DNA of 15,676 nt from Trichomonas tenax (taxonomy: Eukaryota > Parabasalia > Trichomonadida > Trichomonadidae). Positions within the stretch are counted from its first letter, which is position 1, and the number at the start of each line of letters is the position of its first letter. The stretch is taken from the NCBI GenBank assembly GCA_023091735.1, contig JALKBU010001155.1, positions 1 to 15,676 on the forward strand. Direction: 5' to 3'. A model generated the notes under the pieces. That model worked only from the letters and a program-made list of their open reading frames with translations, did no database searches and was not told where the DNA came from. Position numbers and translations under genes: made by a program. This document shows, in pieces, positions 6,778-14,282 of this stretch.

Positions 6778-7464
6778 CAATTTGGTGCAATTTGAATTTA
6801 ATTGAATGGGTGACAAACTTTATTGTTTCTAAATTGATATATTATCATTTGAATACACAATCAGCACTTGTTGGTGTCTGATATATTTGTGATTGATCTC
6901 AATAAATTGAGCAGTGCTTTTAAAAAATTAAGCTTCATTGAATTTTGATTTTCAATTTTCAAATAACTTTTTAGAAAACCTAATGTTAAAATGTATCTCA
7001 GATATATGATCTGTAACGAATATGTCTTAATGAAAAGAAAAAATTGGAACTTTTTGGAAAACAAGTTATTCAATAATGTATGAATAACAGGAATTTATTT
7101 GCCAAAAAAATCATAAACTGATACTATGAAAAGTACCGTATGGTCTCACTTTTGACTTAGCAATGAAAAGTGTTAAAATGCAATATGATTGGTATTCAAT
7201 TTGTGATACTAATAGTTCCAAATAAATAGATTTCTTTCCAAAATTAATTTTGAAAAAAAGATAAACGGAAAAAATTGAGCATAACTTTGTCTGTTCATAA
7301 AAAAACGCATGATGAAAATGTCAGATATTGGTCCAGAGTATGATATAAATAATCAATTTCAACATTTCTACAATTCATTCAAATTAAATGGACCAGATTA
7401 TTCAAAAATTCCTCAAAGACGCTGGATATCGGCAGTTGTTATATCATCAATGTATATAGTGAAT

Positions 7465-7560
7465 ATTTAAGCATTTTTCATTCATCCTACCGTCACTTGC
7501 TTCGGCTATGGGTTGTCAATTTGATTTTTGAATGAAAATTAAAAAGTGAAATGCTTAAAT
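7465..7560. repeat. Imperfect inverted repeat
   Basis: ATTTAAGCATT at 7465-7475 is the exact reverse complement of AATGCTTAAAT at 7550-7560. The match continues inward through TCATTCA (7478-7484) and TGAATGA (7529-7535), with an unpaired insertion on the right arm. The loop (7485-7528) is GC-richer (CCTACCGTCACTTGCTTCGG). It may be a small MITE remnant or a transcript hairpin. Confidence 0.55.
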
Positions 7561-9037
7561 GGTATACTATCGATATATCAACTATATCAAAGTTTGAAGC
7601 GATTGTAAATTTTCAAGGTCTGTTCAAATTTTTAAATATTGTACCAAAACTTAACCTGCAACATCATAATATGGTGATTTTTATATTAAATCAGAGAATT
7701 TGAGAAAAAACACAGATTTATTTTTTGATTATTATAGGCAATTATGGATTTTTAGATTTTAATATATATATAAAATGTTTGCTGAATAATAAACACTTTT
7801 TGTACGGTCATGGTCGGAAATCATGTGACTCTCTTTCTATTGTTGATGATATTAGTTTTTCATGTATAATACTATGGCCTATAGATTTTCCCGTTTATAG
7901 ACGAAGTTGAGGAGAATCTTTTAGGTCTTTAGATATATTTCATCTATCACTTTATGTTTTCTTGATAGCCATCAGTAGCGATGATTATAAACATATTCCG
8001 AAAAAAACACTAATTCAATTGTCTCTTTGTGATTGTAATTTTGGGCCAAAATTTAATGAACTGCTATACACAGGTCTAGTCAAGCTATTTTCACTTGTTG
8101 AAATGTTGCTTTAGACATAATTTGTTATGTTGAAATTATACATTCTATGAAATCGTTTGTTACATGATTAATAGCTTGTTCTCTATATGCTAATGATGGT
8201 GATCCTATTTATTTTATTTGGAAGAGGATTATTTTTCAACCTCAAATCTCAAACGGATATAATCTATTATTTCATTGTTATAACAACGAGAAACATGTAT
8301 GCAATGCTGTTCTAATAGAAAAACATGTTTTTATAACAAGTTGAAATTGATTTTACCACCTTTTGGAATAATTTATTCCAAAAGTGATTATTCTTCATTG
8401 TTTATATGATTTTAAATTTTGGCAACAAAAATCAAAAATATTTTGGTTCTCCTTGCCGTCAAAATCTGAAAAGTATTCGATGCGGCTGGAGGGGTCGTCA
8501 ACTTTTTACGAAAAATAATTTTAAAGTGTAAGTGATTTTTACATAATCCATACATCATTATTTTAAAGTTATGCTTTTTCGGTTAACGGTTTGACACAAA
8601 AACTTAGATGCAGGTTTCTAGAAACGTGTCGTATTCTGACGTGTAAAATATATAATCTGACATGTAAATTTATTGCTTTTCTAGAAAAGTGGACCACTCC
8701 AGAGTTCGCACTCTAGTGATCCCAGACCCTTAATTTGCTTAATTTAACCTCGAATCCTTAATCGACACTCCCTGCAGATGGATTTCTCAAACCATCAATC
8801 CTTGTACTTGAAATTTTGGGAAATCAAAATTATATTTCCTGTTTAAATCCGCTGATTTTGGTTCAGCACTCTTCTATATCCTATACCTTTGTCGTTGATT
8901 TGCAAAAATACACTTCATTTTAAATTGCAAAAAAGTGACGAGTCCTCTCAATTCGCACACAATATTTTCACTATTGACTTCGAAGTGAATCGAATTTTAT
9001 TTTTAATTATGAACGGAATATATCAAATATAGTTCTC

Positions 9038-9108
9038 AAAATAATCGGATCGCAATATTGAAAGGAATTGAAAAGACAAAGTGTTCAATTTTGCGATCCG
9101 ATTATTTT
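9038..9108. repeat. 25-bp hairpin with one mismatch
   Basis: AAAATAATCGGATCGCAATATTGAA (9038-9062) pairs with 9084-9108 with one mismatch, leaving a 21-nt loop. The core ATAATCGGATCGCAA / TTGCGATCCGATTAT is perfect and much richer in GC than the flanks. No gene ends next to it, so a terminator role is not supported; a foldback element or small-RNA source is possible. Confidence 0.8.
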
Positions 9109-9307
9109 TAACAGAATCTTTCTAGTTATAACCATTTTTTTTTAGAAAAACAAGTTGATTTTGATTAAAAATAATACAATAAGCATATATTTACTAAATA
9201 ACAAAGAAAAAGAAAAGATTAAAAGAATAAATATGCAATGTGCATTGAAAGATAGGAAAATCCTTGAGTATTTCGACTTTTGCATGTTTTTCTTATGTAC
9301 TTTTAAC

Positions 9308-9529
9308 TGTCCAGGGTCTTAAAAGAGTATATATTTTAATTGACAACAGACATTTAACAACATGCATAAACACATAAACAAACAAACGTTTGAAACCTCT
9401 AAACACAGTGCAAAACACGTCAAAACACAGTCGAAACACAGTTCAAACACATGCAAAACACACTATAAAAACGTGTTGTCAAAATGTCATGTTGTCACAC
9501 TTTTAAAAACTTTTTTATGACCCTGGACA
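9308..9529. mobile_element. MITE-like segment with short terminal inverted repeats
   Basis: TGTCCAGGGTC at 9308-9318 is the exact reverse complement of GACCCTGGACA at 9519-9529, and the inner flanks also match loosely (TTAAAAG against CTTTTTTA). The 222-bp interior is filled with irregular CAAAACACA-type units. A third, imperfect copy (TGTCCTGGGTCA) lies at 9589-9600 in the orientation of the left end. It contains no gene. Target-site duplications are not evident, so the mobile-element call is tentative. Confidence 0.4.
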
Positions 9530-9745
9530 CTCAAAATAACATATCAAAACATACCCTTTTTATCCGTTGAAAGCAATATTTAAAAATGTGTCCTGGGTCA
9601 TTATTTTTAAACAAAACACGTGCAAAACACAGCTCTTCACAGGTGTTGAAGCACAACTTTCAAATCAAAATTCAAAATTTTTTTTGCCACTTTTGTCAAA
9701 ACACAACTTTCAACAAACAAAACGTTCGAAATGTGTCAAACACAA
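9384..9745. repeat. Irregular CAAAACACA direct-repeat cluster
   Basis: Many copies of AAAACAC(A) separated by 3-6 varying bases (GTG, GTC, GTTC, ATG, CGTG) occur at a spacing of about 12-14 nt between 9384 and 9470, with further copies to 9745. Two later copies share CAAAACACAACTTTCAA or CAAACACAACTTTCAA. No coding frame is likely. Confidence 0.65.
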
Positions 9746-9901
9746 CTTTCAAAATTTTTAAAATTCAAATTGAAATTTCTAAATTCTATTTTTGCCATTT
9801 TCATTTTTTAAATTTTATTTTTAGCCACATTTGTTCAACCAAGCCTTCATTTATTAGGAATAAAAATAAAAAATATTTTTTATTTCTCACTTTTTTAAAA
9901 A

Positions 9902-10150
9902 TTACAGTAAATATTTATAATATACTTTTATTACCTCTTCGGGAGTTGTTAATTCATCCTCAAAATGTATTCCTAAATAAATTGCCTTTGTGCAATTGTC
10001 GGAATATATGTAATTCTTACCGTCATATCTGCAACATAAAACTAATTCATTTTGATTATCATACAGTAAAAGCCATTTATGACCATTACAGTCCCAATAT
10101 TCAAAGTCTATTTTATATTTATGTAATTGTTCAACTAATGCATAAGTCAT
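9902..10150 (-). CDS. 82-residue beta-rich protein of unknown function
   Basis: The intact frame starts at the ATG 10150, which is preceded directly by the AT start motif ending TATTTTATAATAA. The product begins MTYALVEQLHKYKIDFEYWD and is rich in aromatics and alternating hydrophobics (KWLLLYDNQNELVLCCRYDG), suggesting a small beta sheet. It ends with a helix (TTPEEVIKVYYKYLL). No signal peptide or transmembrane helix is present. It shares its 35-bp upstream gap with a short ORF on the other strand. It has a loose resemblance in pattern (aromatic beta strands, DG turns) to the 79-residue protein at 12147. I do not recognise either. Confidence 0.6.
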   Translation of the reverse strand: MTYALVEQLHKYKIDFEYWDCNGHKWLLLYDNQNELVLCCRYDGKNYIYSDNCTKAIYLGIHFEDELTTPEEVIKVYYKYLL

Positions 10151-10185
10151 TTATTATAAAATAAAAAATTTAAATTATTTTAAAA
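10151..10185 (-). promoter_or_regulatory. Start-proximal AT motif
   Basis: Read on -, the 35 bases before the ATG are ATTTTTAAAATAATTTAAAT then TTTTTATTTTATAATAA. Upstream of the gene at 14247 the same layout appears with only a few differences, ending TATTTTTATAATAA. Such a match across non-homologous proteins points to a core promoter or leader element. Confidence 0.6.
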
Positions 10186-10272
10186 ATGACCAGGATTGTA
10201 TGTAAACGCGGAGCTTGGGTCTCAACGAGACCTCCCGGACTCGAAGAGCCTTGTAAAAATAAATGTAAATAA
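10186..10272 (+). CDS. 28-residue Cys-containing mini-ORF
   Basis: The ATG at 10186 lies just across the shared AT-rich gap from the divergent 82-residue gene. The frame runs 28 codons to a TAA at 10270-10272. The product has three cysteines, at positions 6, 23 and 27, is strongly basic, and is rich in Pro/Gly in the middle (TRPPGLEEPCK). Its DNA is markedly GC-richer than its surroundings and includes a hairpin GGTCTC-AAC-GAGACC at 10219-10233. It may be a real micropeptide, the 5' relic of a longer gene, or a structured RNA. I cannot choose between these. Confidence 0.25.
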   Translation: MTRIVCKRGAWVSTRPPGLEEPCKNKCK

Positions 10273-10490
10273 ATAATGTCAGATATAATTTTTACCATAA
10301 AGGAATGGAGGATTAACACACATATGCTAGCGAAAAGTAGGAATTGACGTGATATTTACATTATATATGTATGATGTAGATCGTGAATACATTATAATTT
10401 CATCAAACATTGATGATTAATGAATCACCCGTTTTAATGTCGGAAGACCCTAAATAATGAATCACACTAAATATTAATGTCAAACCCTCA

Positions 10491-10557
10491 TTAAAAATTT
10501 TTGATATTGTTGTCATAAAAAATTTTCGGGAAAGGTGTCAAAAAGTGAATTTCAAAA
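10491..10557 (+). repeat. Left arm of 67-bp inverted repeat
   Basis: The arm matches the reverse complement of 12070-12136 at 64 of 67 positions. Its core TTTTCGGGAAAGGTGTCAAA continues AAAGTGAATTTC without mismatch. The two arms enclose the interrupted coiled-coil gene. Confidence 0.95.
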
Positions 10558-10651
10558 TTTACGAGAATTCTCTGTTATAAAGATGTGAAAAATGTCGAAT
10601 TTTGACAAAGTGAACTTTTACTGATTGTGCTTTCTAACAAGGAAATCATAG

Positions 10652-10743
10652 AAAAAATCACTGAAAATCACGATTTTGTGAACTTTTGAAAATCCTAAAA
10701 AAAGTTAATTTTAAAATAATTTATTTTTTTAATAAGTATAAAA
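10652..10743 (+). promoter_or_regulatory. Upstream block shared with the KilA-N gene
   Basis: The block contains ATCACTGAAAATCA, then GATTTTGTGAACTTTTGAAA, then GTTAATTTTAAAATAATTTA followed by a T-run. The same order of elements occurs on - at 13209-13300 upstream of the KilA-N gene. The proteins are unrelated, so this is shared control DNA and not gene duplication. Confidence 0.65.
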
Positions 10744-10779
10744 ATAAGTGAAAACCAAATTGCCAAAGTCAGCGAAAAC

Positions 10780-12054
10780 ATGATAATTTACCCTTATGAT
10801 ACAATTATTAAAGATTCTACGATTAATAATTGCCCGATTGAAGTGTTTAAACCTCAGAGTAATTATTACAAATCAATTATCACAAACATCGACAACTGCA
10901 AAAATTCCATCGAAAGATTAGAGAATAAATTAAAAATAATTGATGACGTCAAGATATATGTTAATTCTAAATTTAATGATGAATACGAAAAATCAGAAAT
11001 GAGAATATTGAATGATGAAGATATTTCCGACAATGAAAGAGAAGAAATATTAAATTCTCTCGTGGAAGCAGTAACTGCAAAACTTGAACGTGAATATTAT
11101 AAATTAAATAATGTTTGTGCAGAAATGAAGGATTCAATCGAAAAATAAATCGAAGAACTCAAAAGAAACGTCGACATTTGCAATAATGACCTCATCGAAT
11201 GGAAAGAGTACTGTTTAGAAAAGGCGAAAGAAGAAGAGAAGGAATTAATGATTAAATATTTACAAATTCCACATAATAACGATGATGTTATCCGTCATTT
11301 ACAGGAATTCGTGAGTTCAAAGATTAACGAAGAATTTACAGCACTTTTCGATGAATATTATGAAATGTATGAATGTAAATTTAATGAAATTTGTCGAAAC
11401 AAGTATCAAAAGACTATAAAATCCGTCTTTAATGAAAAATCATCTTCTAAAGTTATGGATGTATTCAGTAATGACAATCAATTACTCAAAAATAAATTAA
11501 ATTTCATTATCCAGAGAGTTCAATTCAATAATTCAGACAGTTATAAATTCATTGAGGACAAACTCAAAACATCATTCGACAAGTTCATCTCTGATCATTA
11601 TTATTTGATATATGAATTTTTAAGGAAGAGTATAAATAACCTTGCAACATCAACGACAGAATTCACGAACTCAACAGCGACAAAATTATTTGCTCAATCA
11701 GTTATAAAAGAAATTAATCAGTTCTTAATTAATAATTTAAATTCATTCCTGAATCAAAACTTTAATCTCTTCATCGAAACATTAATAGAAAAATTAGGTG
11801 TGAGTGAAACTTTAGTCGTTAAGGAAAATAAAAGTGAAAATGTCAAAAGTATTGAAATGACATTAGAGTCTTTCATTCAAACACTTCATGACGAAGAAAT
11901 GGACGTTAAAGTTATTACTGAAATGTATAATAACTATTTCGGAACTAGTTATAGCAGTATTGGATTTTCAAGAATTAAAGGAATCAAAGACAATTTTACG
12001 AAGAGACAGCAAAGAGTTAAAGGTGAATTTGTGACATTTTACCATAAAAATTAA
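10780..12054 (+). pseudogene. 424-codon coiled-coil protein gene interrupted by one in-frame TAA
   Basis: The ATG at 10780 opens 122 codons ending in TAA (11146-11148). The same frame then continues without another stop for 301 codons to TAA at 12054, and its character does not change: IEELKRNVDI and ICNNDLIEWKEY follow the stop directly. Residues about 28-160 are charged heptad-like helices (NIDNCKNSIERLENKLKIID; KAKEEEKELM). The middle is Asn/Phe-rich and helical (residues 160-350), and a compact end (about 360-424) contains MYNNYFGTSYSSIGFSRIKG then KGEFVTFYH, possibly a winged-helix-type fold. An internal ATG at 11248 could start a separate 268-residue product. One isolated stop suggests very recent loss, read-through, or two products. 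The family is unknown. Confidence 0.6.
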
Positions 12055-12069
12055 CTGAAATCCTTATAT

Positions 12070-12136
12070 TTTTGAAATTCACTTTTTGACACCTTTCCCG
12101 AAAATATTTTATGACAACAACATCAAAAATTTGTAA
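12070..12136 (-). repeat. Right arm of 67-bp inverted repeat
   Basis: This is the reverse-complement partner of 10491-10557, with three mismatches. It starts 15 bases after the stop of the coiled-coil gene and ends 10 bases before the ATG at 12147, so it also forms most of the leader of that gene. Confidence 0.95.
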
Positions 12137-12146
12137 TTTAATATAA

Positions 12147-12386
12147 ATGTCGGAAGAAATGGAACAAATGATGAAAAAAGAGAATATTAATTACTTTTGC
12201 ATAAATGGAAAATATACTTTGTTCAGTGATAAAGGATTTCCAATATTAAATATTGAAGTCGAAAATGGAGGTTATTTGATCCGACCAGTAAATTTATATA
12301 TTGATGAAAGATATTATGACAGAGATAATTACATCTATCATATTGAAGGTTCTGCTGATCATGTTTACAGAGTATATTATTTCTGA
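12147..12386 (+). CDS. 79-residue unknown protein
   Basis: The intact frame starts at the ATG 12147, ten bases after the right arm of the inverted repeat. The first 14 residues are acidic/Met-rich and helical (MSEEMEQMMKKENI). The rest is beta-rich with many Tyr (NYFCINGKYTLFSDKGFPIL; YIDERYYDRDNYIYHIEG) and ends VYRVYYF. There is no signal or membrane segment. A second in-frame ATG at codon 5 is a possible alternative start. It is convergent with the KilA-N gene (stops 29 bp apart). The 12 bases AATGTCGGAAGA at its start recur at 10436-10447, outside the left arm. I do not recognise the family. Confidence 0.55.
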   Translation: MSEEMEQMMKKENINYFCINGKYTLFSDKGFPILNIEVENGGYLIRPVNLYIDERYYDRDNYIYHIEGSADHVYRVYYF

Positions 12387-12415
12387 AATATGGAATTCCT
12401 GTAAAAATAATAATT

Positions 12416-13204
12416 TCATTTTATTTCTCTGAATGAATCAAAGTAATCACTTATTTTTGCATGTAATTTTGGAAGATGTTCTTTATGAATTAAAATAGTT
12501 GTTCCTTTTATATCATATTCAGAACCTGGCAATGTATTTCTTACTATATCTTTTACATCTTCATTTGGAGTCATTGCTGCAGGTAAATTTTCACTGTAGA
12601 ACCAACATTTATCGGATGATTTGATTTTAGCAATTGCTGAAAACGTTCTTCTGTTTCTTCTTACTAAATTTAATAATATCATATCTGGATCTTCAACATC
12701 TTCAGTATATATCATGTATTTATAGCTCTTTTCTTTATTTAATGGAACTGATCGAGGAATTCTTTCCTTTATTTCATCATTCTTTGAATAAATGCCTTTT
12801 TGCATTTCTTCCCTCTCTTTTGTGAAAATGTCATCTAAAAGCTTCATGATATAAATAGAATATCTCGGAGATTTCCACATTGCTACAGCATTAACAAGAA
12901 GTCGATGACAATACCAACCTCTTAATCCGTTAGGCAAATTTTTACGATTTCCGCAGGCTTTTTGGGAGGGGGAAATTTCTCCTATTCGTGAAAATTCATT
13001 CAAAAGCTCAATTCCTGATTGATTTCTGAACCAATCTTTCGCTTTCTTATCATCAGGAGCATTACAAGCCTTAAGTATTGATTGCATTTGGAAGTAATCA
13101 TTTTTGTCAGAATGGATGATTCGTAACTGTGAGTTGTATTGAATCCATTCGTAATCATCACTAATGGCTTCACAAATGATCTTGGAGTTGTTCATTGTTA
13201 TCAT
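12416..13204 (-). CDS. KilA-N domain protein
   Basis: This 262-residue protein starts at the ATG 13204; a second ATG three codons later (13195) is equally possible. Residues about 20-127 carry the KilA-N fold. The first part has YFQMQSILKACNAPDDKKAK followed by DWFRN, and after an insert comes LPNGLRGWYCHRLLVNAVAM then SPRYSIYIMKLLDDIF. KilA-N is a DNA-binding domain of bacteriophages and large DNA viruses, greatly expanded in Trichomonas vaginalis. After a charged linker, residues about 160-262 form a second domain (YMIYTEDVEDPDMILLNLVR; FYSENLPAAMTPNEDV; IHKEHLPKLHAKISDYF) of the kind found C-terminal to KilA-N in viral proteins. It is probably a transcription or replication factor of the element or a domesticated copy. 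Its upstream block matches that of the coiled-coil gene. Confidence 0.9.
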   Translation of the reverse strand: MITMNNSKIICEAISDDYEWIQYNSQLRIIHSDKNDYFQMQSILKACNAPDDKKAKDWFRNQSGIELLNEFSRIGEISPSQKACGNRKNLPNGLRGWYCHRLLVNAVAMWKSPRYSIYIMKLLDDIFTKEREEMQKGIYSKNDEIKERIPRSVPLNKEKSYKYMIYTEDVEDPDMILLNLVRRNRRTFSAIAKIKSSDKCWFYSENLPAAMTPNEDVKDIVRNTLPGSEYDIKGTTILIHKEHLPKLHAKISDYFDSFREIK

Positions 13205-13208
13205 GTTT

Positions 13209-13345
13209 ACTTAAGAATTAAAAAATAAAATTATTTTAAAATTAACGTTATTTTTGGAATTTTCAAAAGTTCAAAAAAATAATGATTTTCAGTGATATTT
13301 TATTGATTTTCACGTTAATTTTTCAAGGTCACTTTTTCCCTACCT
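13209..13345 (-). promoter_or_regulatory. Long upstream control block of the KilA-N gene
   Basis: Read on -, it contains GGGAAAAAGTGACCTTGAAA and AATTAACGTGAAAATC, then ATCACTGAAAATCATTATTT, then GAACTTTTGAAAATTCC, then GTTAATTTTAAAATAATTTT and a T-run just before the ATG. Each part has a counterpart in the same order between 10530 and 10745, upstream of the coiled-coil gene, including part of the inverted-repeat arm. Confidence 0.65.
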
Positions 13346-13353
13346 TGTGAAAA

Positions 13354-13710
13354 TTATGTTCCATAGTTGAGCTCAAATTCACCGAAACTTATTTGTGTTA
13401 ATCCTTCAAAGTAACCATATGCCGGAACATCTTCGTTAAGTATACGAATTAATGCTCTGATTGTTATATTTGCTTTAAATTCTAATGAGTATTTTATTCT
13501 CTTCACAAAACAAGAACCAACAGCACCTTTAAATTCAGCATATAAATTCCATTTACTATATGGATAAATGATCATATTTAATTCTTCCTCCGTAATAGGT
13601 CTCAATTCATCATTTTCATAAACATTAATTTGATCATCTCCGAAATGAAAAGACAATTTATTTAATATATCTAAAGGATCTTTCGCAGGTGATGAAAAGA
13701 TGTTTCCCAT
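13354..13710 (-). CDS. 118-residue protein with N-myristoylation-type N-terminus
   Basis: The frame starts at the ATG 13710, nine bases from a divergent ATG. It begins MGNIFSSPAK: Gly2 and Ser6 fit the eukaryotic N-myristoylation pattern. Membrane anchoring is therefore plausible, but this is predicted only. The rest is a compact globular sequence: helix DPLDILNKLSFHFGDD, an acidic EELNM segment, strands KWNLYAEFKGAVGSCFVKRI and KYSLEFKANITIRALIRIL, and a C-terminal ISFGEFELNYGT. No transmembrane helix is present. I do not recognise the family. The neighbours are the KilA-N gene downstream and the 84-residue gene divergent from it. Confidence 0.6.
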   Translation of the reverse strand: MGNIFSSPAKDPLDILNKLSFHFGDDQINVYENDELRPITEEELNMIIYPYSKWNLYAEFKGAVGSCFVKRIKYSLEFKANITIRALIRILNEDVPAYGYFEGLTQISFGEFELNYGT

Positions 13711-13719
13711 TTCTTACAA

Positions 13720-13974
13720 ATGAAAAATAATAAAATTATTCCTCATATTCACTTATTCCATCATCATTTGATTAGAAAGGAAACAAAAACCACAGATTCA
13801 GGAATTATTTATCATCCGAAAAAAATAATGAGAGTTAAAGATAAAAAGCTTTTGAAATTGTTAAAGGATAGAATGGATGAGGAAAATAAGCATGAAAAAA
13901 TAATGAATGAAGTTGAATTTGATGAAGAAGAACCAAAAACTGTGGAAATTGAAATTGGTCCAGACGCATTTTAA
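13720..13974 (+). CDS. 84-residue charged protein of unknown function
   Basis: The frame opens at the ATG 13720, only nine bases from the start of the gene on the opposite strand. The His-rich opening (HIHLFHHH) overlaps the other gene's AT-rich leader and is less convincing than the remainder. The in-frame ATG at 13828 would give a 48-residue product. Residues 37-60 are basic and helical (MRVKDKKLLKLLKDRMDEEN). The end is acidic (EVEFDEEEPKTVEIEIGPDA). It stops nine bases before the stop of the convergent gene at 13984. No family or function is recognised. Confidence 0.45.
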   Translation: MKNNKIIPHIHLFHHHLIRKETKTTDSGIIYHPKKIMRVKDKKLLKLLKDRMDEENKHEKIMNEVEFDEEEPKTVEIEIGPDAF

Positions 13975-13983
13975 AAATATAAT

Positions 13984-14247
13984 TTATTTTTGTTCTTCGT
14001 TTATTAAATGTCGATACATCCATGGGCGATCCTTTCGATAAATTTCATTATCTATTTTAATCCATGCATCGCGGTTTTGTTTTACGAATGGCTGCGATAC
14101 ATCCATATTCATTTCTTTTAAATACAACTGTTTTATTAATCCAGATGTTGAATTTTTCCTGAACTCCTCGGGTTTATCGAAAAGCCAAAATACAAAATCT
14201 CTTACTTGCGCTTTAGTTAAACGTGGTTTTCTCGTTGCTCTTTCCAT
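13984..14247 (-). CDS. 87-residue basic helical protein, possible DNA-binding
   Basis: The intact frame starts at the ATG 14247 and is preceded by the best copy of the AT start motif. The product is basic and helical: MERATRKPRLTKAQVRDFVF, LFDKPEEFRKNSTSGLIKQL, then VKQNRDAWIKIDNEIYRKDR and a C-terminal WMYRHL. Spaced helices with Lys/Arg fit a small helix-turn-helix protein, but no family motif is certain. It lies just downstream of the polymerase-family gene on the same strand, 35 bp after that gene's stop, which suggests serial transcription or tightly packed single-gene units. There is no signal or membrane segment. Confidence 0.55.
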   Translation of the reverse strand: MERATRKPRLTKAQVRDFVFWLFDKPEEFRKNSTSGLIKQLYLKEMNMDVSQPFVKQNRDAWIKIDNEIYRKDRPWMYRHLINEEQK

Positions 14248-14282
14248 TTATTATAAAAATAAAAAATAAAATTATTTAAAAA
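14248..14282 (-). promoter_or_regulatory. Start-proximal AT motif, best copy
   Basis: The whole 35-bp gap between the stop of the polymerase-family gene and the next ATG is the motif: TTTTTAAATAATTTTATTTT then TTATTTTTATAATAA before the ATG. The absence of any other spacer means that this stretch alone must carry the initiation signals, if the gene is separately transcribed. Confidence 0.6.

Larger units (their letters stand above)
6778..9901. other. Gene-poor stretch of about 3.1 kb
   Basis: No frame here has protein-like composition; the open stretches are short and low in complexity. Structure seen: an imperfect hairpin near 7465-7560; GC-richer patches at 8453-8510 and 8680-8730; two TCTGACRTGTAAA copies at 8635 and 8656, flanked by TTTCTAGAAA palindromes; a direct repeat resembling AAAAGTGNNCNNNTCC...TTCGCAC at about 8685 and 8934; a 25-bp hairpin at 9038-9108; and the CAAAACACA-rich segment from 9308 onward. 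These look like decayed dispersed repeats. Confidence 0.6.
10348..10779. other. Gene-free leader region upstream of the coiled-coil gene
   Basis: No gene is seen. The region holds a 37-bp direct repeat (10418-10454 and 10455-10493, sharing TAATGAATCAC, TTAATGTC and ACCCT), the left arm of the 67-bp inverted repeat (10491-10557), and a promoter-like block (10652-10743) also present upstream of the KilA-N gene. Confidence 0.6.
10491..12136. mobile_element. 1.65-kb segment bounded by inverted repeats, candidate element or invertible cassette
   Basis: The 67-bp arms face each other across one gene plus about 220 bp of leader. Mismatch density is low compared with the decay of the host repeats, so the pair is recent or constrained. 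No transposase or recombinase is inside, and target-site duplications were not found next to the arms. It could be a non-autonomous transposon, a cassette that can invert, or a locally duplicated promoter segment. Confidence 0.4.

Noticed and set aside
6778..6816. TTG-started 13-residue extension of the surface protein
   Set aside because: TTG starts are not expected in a protist nucleus and the extension does not resemble a signal peptide; ATG at 6777 preferred.
6861..7073. 70-codon open frame on - upstream of the surface protein
   Set aside because: Leu/Asn/Lys-rich chance frame; it does not join the surface gene and lacks motifs.
7725..7910. 61-codon open frame on +
   Set aside because: No start motif, no neighbours and a composition expected of AT-rich non-coding DNA; no similarity recognised.
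8681..8735. TTCGCAC loop with AGAG/CTCT arms as a possible tRNA T-arm
   Set aside because: No anticodon arm or acceptor pairing could be fitted around it; treated as part of a dispersed repeat.
9384..9745. CAAAACACA units as a CRISPR array or telomere-like repeat
   Set aside because: Spacers are only 3-6 bases and irregular, repeats are too short for CRISPR, and they do not form a telomere unit.
9586..10164. 192-codon open frame on +
   Set aside because: Phe/Asn/His-rich low-complexity translation of repeat DNA, overlapping antisense the better-supported gene at 9902-10150.
10276..10347. 23-codon ORF directly after the Cys-containing mini-ORF
   Set aside because: Too short, no start motif of its own, no recognisable composition.
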